Shown piece by piece: positions 1 to 5,873 of a stretch of DNA of 6,007 nt. The notes beneath the pieces were generated by a model. That model was given only the letters and a program-made list of their open reading frames with translations, was not told where the DNA came from and made no database searches. This DNA comes from Hyphomicrobiales bacterium (GTDB taxonomy: Bacteria; Pseudomonadota; Alphaproteobacteria; Rhizobiales; GCA-2746425), in assembly GCA_002746425.1 (NCBI GenBank), contig NVXB01000076.1, positions 9,176-15,182 on the forward strand. The letters are read 5' to 3'. The number at the start of each line of letters is the position of its first letter. Positions within the stretch are counted from its first letter, which is position 1. Both the position numbers and the translations under genes were made by a program.

Positions 1-1124
1 AGCTGGCGCAGTGGCACACCCATGGCCAGGAAGAATTTAAAAGTATCGGGGCCAAGCGCGCTGCCACCGGTGGCAGCGGATGTCACGCGCGTCAGGCCCA
101 TTCTGTCTTTCAGCGCGCTATAAAGCCCAAAACTGGCGAGCTTCGAAACCCGCCCTTTACCAAACACTTTTAGGCCACGCTTGTTGAACACATCATAGAG
201 TTTTCGCTTGAGCCATGAGGCATCCATCATGCGGGCATGCACATCGGCGGCAATCTGCTCCCAAACCCTTGGGGCCAATAGCAAAAATGTCGGGCCAATC
301 TCGCGCATATCGGCCATCATGGTCTCTTGTTCCTCAACAAAATTGACCGTCATGCGAGAAATCATGCCCTGCCCGAACACGTAAATCTGCTCCATGATCC
401 ATGGCAATTGCAGTACGGAAACATATTCATCATCCGGCGTTTTGGGATCAACGCTGAGGTAATCATGCGAGTGATCGATGATGCTGCGCGCATCCAGCAT
501 GGCCAGCTTGGGGTGCGATGTGGTGCCAGATGTTGTGCATAAAATAGCCAGATCATCGCCGCTGGTGGCTTCAACCATCGCGGCGTATTCAGACGAGTCT
601 TTGGTGTGGCGTTCATCACCCAGCACGCGCAATTCTTCCAGCGACATCAGCCGCTCGTCATCATATTTGCGCATGCCGCGCGGGTCTTCGTAGATGATTT
701 TTTCGATGCTGGGGATGCGGTCTTCAAGATTGAGGAACTTGTCGACCTGCTCTTCATCTTCGGCAAAAACAAACCGGGTCTGGGCGTAATCAATGAGATA
801 GGCCAGCTCGTCTTCCATCAAATCGCGGTAAAGACCAATTGTGACGCCCTTACAGGCGTGAGCCGCGACTTCTCCAGCCACCCAATCCGGTCGGTTATCG
901 CCAATAATAGAGACAACATCGCCTTTTTGAATGCCCAAAGCTTTGAGCCCAAGCGCCATGCGCCGCACATTGTTGTTGTAATCCGCCCAGCTGGAAGACA
1001 CCCAGATGCCCAGCGTTTTCTCGCGCAAAGCTGTCTCATCGGCAAAATGTTTGGCGTTGTAAGCCAGCATACGCGGGAAGGTTTTGAGCGTTTTATCGGC
1101 TTTGGAAATGGAAGGAGCGCTCAT
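1..1124 (-). CDS. AMP-forming acyl-CoA synthetase/ligase (long-chain fatty-acid-CoA ligase type), C-terminus beyond the window
   Basis: The gene reads leftward from an ATG at 1124 and is still open at the window edge, giving 374 codons of a family usually near 600-650 residues. It should activate a carboxylic acid with ATP to an acyl-adenylate and then transfer it to CoA in the cytoplasm. Seen: an N-terminal ANL-type domain, a phosphate-binding loop at residues 196-210 (CTTSGTTSHPKLAML), a region near 240-290 with PWIMEQ and APRVWEQIAADV, and an ATGGSALGPD segment at 351-360. The catalytic YGxTE motif and the C-terminal lid lie outside. The P-loop departs from the common TSGTTGxPKG form, as I recall for the subgroup encoded beside LivG-type transporters. 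The start overlaps the upstream ATPase stop (TAATG), with GAGGAG 8 bases before it (1133-1138), so translation is probably coupled. Substrate is unknown: long-chain, branched or aromatic acids are all possible. Confidence 0.9.
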   Translation of the reverse strand, partial: MSAPSISKADKTLKTFPRMLAYNAKHFADETALREKTLGIWVSSSWADYNNNVRRMALGLKALGIQKGDVVSIIGDNRPDWVAGEVAAHACKGVTIGLYRDLMEDELAYLIDYAQTRFVFAEDEEQVDKFLNLEDRIPSIEKIIYEDPRGMRKYDDERLMSLEELRVLGDERHTKDSSEYAAMVEATSGDDLAILCTTSGTTSHPKLAMLDARSIIDHSHDYLSVDPKTPDDEYVSVLQLPWIMEQIYVFGQGMISRMTVNFVEEQETMMADMREIGPTFLLLAPRVWEQIAADVHARMMDASWLKRKLYDVFNKRGLKVFGKGRVSKLASFGLYSALKDRMGLTRVTSAATGGSALGPDTFKFFLAMGVPLRQ

Positions 1125-1900
1125 TATGCGATCTCCTCAAAATCAGCACCGAGATAAGCGCGCTGCACATGCTCATTGGCCAACACCTCATCGGGCAGAC
1201 CATCAACAACTTTCGCGCCAAAATCCAGCACCATCACGCGGTGGGAAATATCCATCACCACGCCCATATCGTGCTCGATCATAATCACCGTCATGCCCCA
1301 CTCTTCGTTGAGGTCGACGACGAAGCGCGCCATGTCTTCTTTTTCTTCCATGTTCATGCCGGCCATCGGCTCGTCCAGCAGCACCAGCTTTGGTCGCAGC
1401 GCAATGGCGCGGGCCAGCTCAACGCGTTTGCGCAGGCCATAGGAGAGCGTGCCGGCAACGGCATTACGGATATGCTGGATTTCGAGGAAATCGATGATCT
1501 CCTCAACTTCGCGGCGATGCTCCAGCTCTTCTTCCTGCGCGCCGCCAATCCAATAAAGCATGCCGGTGAGGAAATTGTTTTTCATCAGATGGTGGCGGCC
1601 AACCAAAATATTGTCCAAAACACTCATGTGATCAAACAGCGCCAGATTTTGAAATGTGCGGCCAATGCCAAGGTCGGCGCGGTGATTTGGCTTGAGGCCA
1701 ATCAGCTCTGTATCGCCAAATTTGATGCTGCCCTTGCCCGGCACATAGCGACCGGAAATGCAGTTGAGCATAGAGGTTTTACCGGCGCCATTGGGGCCAA
1801 TAATCGAAAACAGCTCTGCCTCTTTCACATGAAAAGAAACATCACTGAGTGCATGAACACCGCCAAATGACAGCGAGATATTTTTCACGTCCAGTAGCAT
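1124..1900 (-). CDS. LivG-like ABC transporter ATP-binding protein (branched-chain amino acid/amide family)
   Basis: This 258-residue protein is the right length for the LivG family, a cytoplasmic ATPase that drives a LivH/LivM-type permease with a periplasmic binding protein. Motifs are complete: Walker A GPNGAGKT at 35-42, Q-loop Q84 in RTFQN, signature LSYGLRKRVELA at 152-163, Walker B LVLLDEP at 172-178 with catalytic E177, and switch histidine H210 in MIEHD. The signature has YGLRK in place of GGQ, typical of this branch as I recall. The start at 1900 (MLLDVKNISLSFGG) is preferred because it matches the family N-terminus and follows GGGAGGA. An in-frame ATG at 1957 would add 19 residues of non-family sequence without a good ribosome site. 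The downstream acyl-CoA synthetase overlaps by one base. That pairing suggests import of an acid that is activated on entry, and not necessarily an amino acid. Confidence 0.93.
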   Translation of the reverse strand: MLLDVKNISLSFGGVHALSDVSFHVKEAELFSIIGPNGAGKTSMLNCISGRYVPGKGSIKFGDTELIGLKPNHRADLGIGRTFQNLALFDHMSVLDNILVGRHHLMKNNFLTGMLYWIGGAQEEELEHRREVEEIIDFLEIQHIRNAVAGTLSYGLRKRVELARAIALRPKLVLLDEPMAGMNMEEKEDMARFVVDLNEEWGMTVIMIEHDMGVVMDISHRVMVLDFGAKVVDGLPDEVLANEHVQRAYLGADFEEIA

Positions 1901-1910
1901 TGCTGGACTG

Positions 1911-1917
1911 TCCTCCC
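1911..1917 (-). promoter_or_regulatory. Ribosome binding site of the LivG-like gene
   Basis: The minus strand reads GGGAGGA here, with 10 bases between its end and the ATG at 1900. The spacing is slightly long but acceptable. No comparable site precedes the alternative ATG at 1957, so this site decides the start. Confidence 0.6.
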
Positions 1918-1950
1918 AAACAGCTCGCCCTATTTGCAGGCGATTATGAA

Positions 1951-1965
1951 GTTTCATATTGAAAC
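1951..1965. repeat. 15-base perfect palindrome, candidate operator
   Basis: GTTTCA-TAT-TGAAAC has six-base arms that are exact reverse complements around a 3-base spacer. It overlaps a second, shorter inverted repeat, ATGAA-GT-TTCAT, at 1945-1956. It lies just upstream (minus strand) of the -10-like CATAAT of the LivG-like gene, where a repressor or activator could act. The bound protein cannot be named from the sequence. Confidence 0.45.
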
Positions 1966-1989
1966 CTGATTCTTGCCAGAGAATGTCAC

Positions 1990-2009
1990 AAATGTTGCGA
2001 AATGTTGCA
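1990..2009. repeat. 10-base tandem direct repeat, candidate response-regulator site
   Basis: Two adjacent units, AAATGTTGCG and AAATGTTGCA, differ only at the last base and so sit about one helical turn apart. The core ATGTTGC recurs at 2047-2053. OmpR/PhoB-family regulators are known to bind tandem half-sites spaced about 10-11 bases. The second gene of the adjacent operon encodes such a protein, so binding by that regulator is a reasonable inference. Confidence 0.4.
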
Positions 2010-2092
2010 GGCCGCTTATGGCAAACACACTTCTTGATTTTACCGGATGTTGCGGTCACTGTCCGCGAGAGATGAATGGGCTCAAAAAATCG

Positions 2093-2101
2093 GGAGGTGA
2101 T
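2093..2101 (+). promoter_or_regulatory. Very strong Shine-Dalgarno deciding a TTG start
   Basis: GGAGGTGAT is a nine-base perfect complement to the usual 3' end of bacterial 16S rRNA. It lies immediately before a TTG at 2103, with GGAGG ending five bases before that codon. The upstream in-frame ATG at 2076 has only a weak GAGAG before it, and it would place this site inside the gene. The TTG is therefore the better start. Confidence 0.7.
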
Positions 2102-2102
2102 T

Positions 2103-4148
2103 TTGAGCAGACAATCACGTTCCAAAAGCGATGAAGAGCTTGTCGAATTAGGCCTCAACCTCATTCATCAAGGGCTGTCGATTTTCAACGAGCAAATGTG
2201 CCTGATAGCCTGGAACAGGCGCTTTCACGACATGTTTGAGTTTCCGGCCGATATCCTGCATCACGGTTTGAGTTTTCGCGAGATCAATCTGTTTTTGGCG
2301 CGGCGCGGTGAATTTGGCCCCGGTGATCCGGAGCAATTGGCCGATAACAGGGTGGAATTGGCGAAGAAATTTGAGGCGCATTATTTTGAGCGCACACGGC
2401 CCAATGGGCGGCGCATATCGGTGGAAGGCAATCCACTTGCGGAAGGCGGATGGGTTACGATTTATTCCGATATTACAGATTCTTATCAGCAAGAGCAGAT
2501 GCTTAAGGCGAGAAGTGATCAGCTCTCCGACAAGCTGTTGCAACACTCTGGTAAATTGGCCGAAACCAACCGCAAACTTTCCGCCGCCAACCGGGCACTG
2601 ACGGAAACAAAAGCGGCCTTGCAAGGCTCTGAGCAGCGGCTGCTGGCGATTACGCAAGCGATGCCCGCCCATATTGCCTATCTCGACAAGCAGTGGCGCT
2701 ACACTTTTAGCAATAACCGGTTTGAGGATGTGATGGGCATCAGCCGCGAGGGGCTGATTGGCAAACCGATCACTGATATTTTTCCACCTGCCGTGTTTGC
2801 TGGCGTGAAACCGCGCATTGAGCTGGCGCTTAAGGGACAAACGGTCATCACCGAATATGAAATGCCTGCGCAAGGTGGGCATTCTGAGCATGAAACCCGG
2901 CATATCCGGTCCACATTTACTCCTGATATGGATGACAAGGGCAAGGTGCTGGGGCTGTTTGTGTTGTCACTGGACATCTCCAGCGAACGGGCGGCCACCG
3001 AACTGCTCTTGCGCTCCAAACGCATGGAAACCACGGCACAATTAACCAGCGGGTTGGCCCATGATTTCAACAATATTTTGACCATTGTGCTGGGCAATTT
3101 GGCGCGACTATCCAGCGCTAATACGCCTGAAAGCCTGCGCCAGGATATTATTGCCACAACCGAGAAAGCCGCCAAACGCGGCACGCGCATTATTGATGGT
3201 TTGATGACCTTTCTGTTTCGCCAGAAATACGCATCGCGAGACACCAATATCAGCCGTATTTTGCGAGAATTGTCTCGGCTGTTTTCCGCTTCACTGCGCG
3301 ATGGCACGCGGTTGCAGCTTAACTTGCCCGATACCGATATTCGCGCTGAGTTGGACGAAGGTGTGTTTCAGGATGTGGTGCTGAACATGTTGTTCAACGC
3401 AAGAGATGCTTTGGCTTCGAGCAAGCAGACTGGACTCATTTCACTCACCGCTAGCATTGTTGATATCAAGCGGGCCGAAACCGAGCCGATTGCGCATCTC
3501 AAACTGGTGGTTGAAGATAATGGCACCGGCTTTACCGATATCGCACTGAAGCATGCTGAACAGCCGTTTTTTACCACCAAACAAGAAGGCAAAGGCACCG
3601 GGCTTGGCCTTGCAACCGTGCGCAATTTTGTGGAGCGATCCGGCGGTGCTTTAGCACTTTCCAATGGGCAAAACGGTGGCGCAATTGTGTCGTTCCAAAT
3701 ACCTTTAGTCGCGCGATCTGTGGATGAAGATTTAGAGCCTGAACATGCCGACTTTACTGCGCCCGATGGGCAAGACGGCAATAATTTGATGCTGGTGGTC
3801 GATGACGACCCGGAATTGCGGGTGCTGATCCGCACCTATGCCAACGCCATTGGCTATCCCGTTGTCGAGGCCGCCTCTGCCGATGAGGCTTGTGCCTTGC
3901 TGGAAAACGTTGCTGGCATCTCCGTCGTGGTGTCAGATATTGTCATGCCGGGCCGCAAGAACGGACTGGACCTGGCCAAAAAGGTAAAAGTGCCAATGTT
4001 GCTTGTCAGCAGTTTGGAGGATGATAATCCGCTTATTATGGATGCCATGCGACACACACCAGTGCTGAAAAAGCCTTTTGAACAGGCCGATTTTATCCGC
4101 GCGCTTGGCGCTGTTGTGCAGGCAAATAAGGGGCCAGAGTCGTCATGA
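2103..4148 (+). CDS. PAS-domain hybrid sensor histidine kinase with C-terminal receiver domain
   Basis: The protein has 681 residues from the TTG start (690 if the ATG at 2076 is used). Domain order: a PAS-7-like domain at about 16-126 (ends GGWVTIYSDIT), a probable coiled coil at 128-180, a second PAS at about 179-296, HisKA with phospho-accepting H320 in GLAHDFNN, then an HATPase with N-box N432, G1 DNGTGF (472-477), PFFTT (488-492) and G2 GKGTGLGL (496-503). A receiver domain follows at about 562-678, with acidic D567-D569, phospho-acceptor D612, S636/S637 and K657. No signal peptide or membrane segment is seen, so it should sense a cytoplasmic cue. It should autophosphorylate on H320 and pass phosphate to its own receiver and/or the regulator encoded next, whose start overlaps its stop (ATGA). 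No Hpt domain is present. The ligand is unknown. Confidence 0.92.
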   Translation: MSRQSRSKSDEELVELGLNLIHQGLSIFNEQMCLIAWNRRFHDMFEFPADILHHGLSFREINLFLARRGEFGPGDPEQLADNRVELAKKFEAHYFERTRPNGRRISVEGNPLAEGGWVTIYSDITDSYQQEQMLKARSDQLSDKLLQHSGKLAETNRKLSAANRALTETKAALQGSEQRLLAITQAMPAHIAYLDKQWRYTFSNNRFEDVMGISREGLIGKPITDIFPPAVFAGVKPRIELALKGQTVITEYEMPAQGGHSEHETRHIRSTFTPDMDDKGKVLGLFVLSLDISSERAATELLLRSKRMETTAQLTSGLAHDFNNILTIVLGNLARLSSANTPESLRQDIIATTEKAAKRGTRIIDGLMTFLFRQKYASRDTNISRILRELSRLFSASLRDGTRLQLNLPDTDIRAELDEGVFQDVVLNMLFNARDALASSKQTGLISLTASIVDIKRAETEPIAHLKLVVEDNGTGFTDIALKHAEQPFFTTKQEGKGTGLGLATVRNFVERSGGALALSNGQNGGAIVSFQIPLVARSVDEDLEPEHADFTAPDGQDGNNLMLVVDDDPELRVLIRTYANAIGYPVVEAASADEACALLENVAGISVVVSDIVMPGRKNGLDLAKKVKVPMLLVSSLEDDNPLIMDAMRHTPVLKKPFEQADFIRALGAVVQANKGPESS

Positions 4149-4861
4149 ACGGCACACGCGTCAGCATCATCGAGGACGATTCTGATATCGCAGAAATCCT
4201 GCTCAGCGCACTTGGCGAGCACGGTTTTGACGCCAAACACTATCCCTCTGCTTCTGATTTTCTGAACGATCGCGACAGTTTTAAGCCCACATTATGCCTG
4301 ATTGATTTGGGCCTGCCAGACCAGAACGGGCTGGATTTGGTGAAAGAGCTGGATAGCGATGCCAACATTTCAACCATCATCATTTCCGGACGGCGCGGCC
4401 TTAGCGACAAGATTGTCGGGCTGGAAATGGGCGCGGATGATTACATCGAAAAGCCGTTTGAAACGGCTGAACTGATCGCCCGCATCCGCACTGTTCTGCG
4501 CCGTACAATGCGCTCCCAAGCACGCGAAGACACGGCTAAAAAGGAACGCGCCAGCTTTGCCGGCTGGACGGTTGATTTGCCCAACTATGCCTTGCATGCC
4601 AGTGATGGGAGCATGATGCCGCTAAGCCAAGCCGAGATGGAAGTGCTCAAAATTTTCCTAGTTGCGCCAAATCGGCTGATGTCCCGCGCCCATATTCTGG
4701 ATGCTTTGGCGCTTGATGCCGACAAGAATTATGATCGCTCGATTGATGTGCGCATTTCGCGCCTGCGCAATAAACTGGGCGAAGATTCGCAGAACCCAAA
4801 GTTGATAAAAACCGTTTATGGTGCGGGCTATATCTTTGTGGCTGATGTCAGCTGGGAGTGA
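4145..4861 (+). CDS. OmpR/PhoB-family response regulator, receiver plus winged-helix DNA-binding domain
   Basis: The 238-residue protein has the normal length and layout of the family. The receiver (about 5-120) shows acidic E10/D11/D12, phospho-acceptor D54 in LIDLGLP, switch S81 and K103 in IEKPF. The C-terminal winged helix (about 138-235) shows the SQAEMEVL entry helix, the recognition segment SIDVRISRLRNKLG (199-212) and the closing TVYGAGYIF hairpin. Phosphorylation should promote dimer binding to tandem DNA repeats. The ATG overlaps the kinase TGA by four bases, so the two are very likely translated together as cognate partners. AAGGGG lies 11 bases before the start, a weak site consistent with coupling. 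Targets are not known. The divergent region at 1901-2102 is the nearest candidate. The 3' end overlaps the convergent LysR gene by 14 bases. Confidence 0.94.
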   Translation: MNGTRVSIIEDDSDIAEILLSALGEHGFDAKHYPSASDFLNDRDSFKPTLCLIDLGLPDQNGLDLVKELDSDANISTIIISGRRGLSDKIVGLEMGADDYIEKPFETAELIARIRTVLRRTMRSQAREDTAKKERASFAGWTVDLPNYALHASDGSMMPLSQAEMEVLKIFLVAPNRLMSRAHILDALALDADKNYDRSIDVRISRLRNKLGEDSQNPKLIKTVYGAGYIFVADVSWE

Positions 4862-5735
4862 GCTTTAGCTCATTACGCATGCACTCGATAATCGCCGTTG
4901 AGCAGACCTTTATGCGCTCCAAATCGGCATAATCCTCGTGAACAATGCCCCAGAAGCTGCGATTAAAGCTGATTTCTTGAGGCAATATCTGCACCAGATC
5001 ATCATATCGGCGGGCCATGAAATCGTGGACAATGCCAACCCCTGCTCCTTGCAACACCGCTTCTAGCTGCACATGCACACTGGTGCTGGACAGGCGCGGG
5101 CGGAAATTGGGATCGACCAGTGGGATGTAATCCAGCTCCTTGTCGAAAATCAGTTCCGGTACATAACCAATGCCCATAACGCGGTGCAAATCGGCAACGG
5201 AAGTAAATGGGCCTTTCTCCTCGACAAAGCTGCGCAGACCATAAAGATGCAAGGAATAATCACAAATCTTTTGCACCTTTAACCGCCCAGTTTTGGGGCG
5301 CGATACGGAGATGACAAAATCTGCCTCGCGGTTGGATAGCGAGAATTTGCGCGGCAACGCGATTAACTGAATTTCAAGTAATGGATACTTCTTGCAAAGG
5401 TCACTTGCGGCACGGCTGACGATATAGGCCGCCACCCCTTCCGGCACGCCAATTCGTACCGGCCCCGATAGTTTTTCGCCTGAGGTGCCAATGGTCGCTT
5501 CGAACTTGATAGCATTGCTTTCCATCATTTTCGCCACCGGCACCAAATCACTCCCCGCCCCGGTTAGCGAATAACCCTTCGGCGAGCGGTCAAACAGTTT
5601 GGCACCGATCTCGGCTTCCAGCGAGGCAATGCGCCGCGAGACGGTGGCGTGGTCCACACCCAGCATCGAGCCTGCACGGGTCAGACGACCAGAGCGGGCA
5701 ACGGCAAGAAAATATCGAATGTCATTCCAGTTCAT
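4848..5735 (-). CDS. LysR-type transcriptional regulator, probable regulator of mmsA
   Basis: This 295-residue protein has standard LysR length. The N-terminal winged helix-turn-helix is clear: IRYFLAVARSGRLTRAGSMLG (6-26), then the recognition segment HATVSRRIASLEAEIGAKLFDR (29-50) and GYSLTGAG (54-61). The remainder (about 90-290) fits the periplasmic-binding-protein-like effector domain. The start at 5735 (MNWNDIRYFL) matches the family. An upstream in-frame extension to 5891 would run into the divergent mmsA, and the ribosome site before 5735 is weak (AAAGAGTGG). It is divergent from mmsA across 138 bases, the usual LysR/target arrangement. Pseudomonas mmsR belongs to the AraC family, so this would be a different regulator type. 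The effector is probably a valine or inositol breakdown intermediate (inference). Its 3' end overlaps the response-regulator gene on the other strand. Confidence 0.9.
   Translation of the reverse strand: MNWNDIRYFLAVARSGRLTRAGSMLGVDHATVSRRIASLEAEIGAKLFDRSPKGYSLTGAGSDLVPVAKMMESNAIKFEATIGTSGEKLSGPVRIGVPEGVAAYIVSRAASDLCKKYPLLEIQLIALPRKFSLSNREADFVISVSRPKTGRLKVQKICDYSLHLYGLRSFVEEKGPFTSVADLHRVMGIGYVPELIFDKELDYIPLVDPNFRPRLSSTSVHVQLEAVLQGAGVGIVHDFMARRYDDLVQILPQEISFNRSFWGIVHEDYADLERIKVCSTAIIECMRNELKLTPS
4857..4874. repeat. Short hairpin at the convergent 3' ends
   Basis: TGAGCT (4859-4864) and AGCTCA (4867-4872) are perfect inverted arms around TT, extended by a G-U and an A-U pair. The left arm contains the stop codon of the response regulator, and the whole hairpin lies in the last codons of the LysR gene. 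No T-run follows on either strand, so it is not a standard intrinsic terminator. It could slow transcription or protect 3' ends, or be chance. Confidence 0.3.
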
Positions 5736-5763
5736 AACAGCCACTCTTTGCATCAATGACTGT

Positions 5764-5769
5764 ATTGTA
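5764..5769 (-). promoter_or_regulatory. Candidate -10 element of the LysR gene
   Basis: The minus strand reads TACAAT, one mismatch from TATAAT, placed to give a leader of roughly 20 bases. The -35 partner is poor, which would fit a weak or activator-dependent promoter. Called by eye only. Confidence 0.3.
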
Positions 5770-5770
5770 T

Positions 5771-5786
5771 TGTGCATTTTTGCACA
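5771..5786. repeat. 16-base perfect palindrome, candidate LysR operator
   Basis: TGTGCA-TTTT-TGCACA has exact six-base arms. It starts with T, ends with A and is AT-rich in the middle, like LysR operators, although its spacing is not the strict T-N11-A form. A related segment, TTTGCATCAATGA at 5747-5759, resembles TTTTGCACATTGA at 5778-5790 and could be a second, weaker site nearer the LysR start. Confidence 0.5.
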
Positions 5787-5873
5787 TTGAAAGTTGAAAC
5801 TATCTGCTTTCCAACACAATGGCCCGCGCTGTAGCATCGCGTTAAAGCTATTTTTGTAATTTTGGAGGCACTC

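Larger units (their letters stand above)
1901..2102. promoter_or_regulatory. Divergent control region between the transporter operon and the two-component operon
   Basis: These 202 bases separate two operons that point away from each other, so both promoters should lie here. Seen: a perfect palindrome at 1951-1965, a 10-base tandem direct repeat at 1990-2009, and a third copy of its ATGTTGC core at 2047-2053. On the minus strand CATAAT (1943-1948) matches the -10 consensus at five of six positions, but no convincing -35 lies 16-18 bases upstream. No rightward promoter stands out. An open frame extends leftward through the region upstream of the LivG-like start, but its sequence does not resemble the family and is not called as coding. 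Confidence 0.6.
5736..5873. promoter_or_regulatory. Divergent control region between the LysR gene and mmsA
   Basis: These 138 bases should hold both promoters. A perfect palindrome lies at 5771-5786. On the LysR side the minus strand has TACAAT at 5764-5769 (five of six to the -10 consensus), about 29 bases before the ATG. A -35 placed 17 bases further would be TTTCAA (5787-5792), so the palindrome exactly fills that spacer. On the mmsA side two adjacent units, TTGAAAG and TTGAAAC (5787-5800), could supply a -35, but no good -10 follows at standard spacing. mmsA has its own GGAGG at 5864-5868. Confidence 0.55.

Noticed and set aside
606..1157. Rightward open frame of 183 codons
   Set aside because: It is antisense to the acyl-CoA synthetase and crosses the operon junction. 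No recognisable domain or ribosome site.
1169..1870. Rightward open frame of 233 codons
   Set aside because: It lies antisense to the LivG-like gene with all its ABC motifs. The product is histidine- and alanine-rich with no family resemblance, as expected of a complementary-strand shadow.
1901..2164. Longer N-terminus for the LivG-like protein, up to 88 extra residues
   Set aside because: The extra residues do not resemble the family, would overlap the divergent kinase gene, and the start at 1900 has a ribosome site and the family-typical N-terminus.
2148..2903. Leftward open frame of 251 codons
   Set aside because: It is antisense to the PAS domains of the kinase, and its translation shows no domain.
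5832..5855. TAGC/GCTA inverted repeat followed by five T upstream of mmsA
   Set aside because: Only four pairs with an 11-base loop, too weak for a terminator or attenuator.
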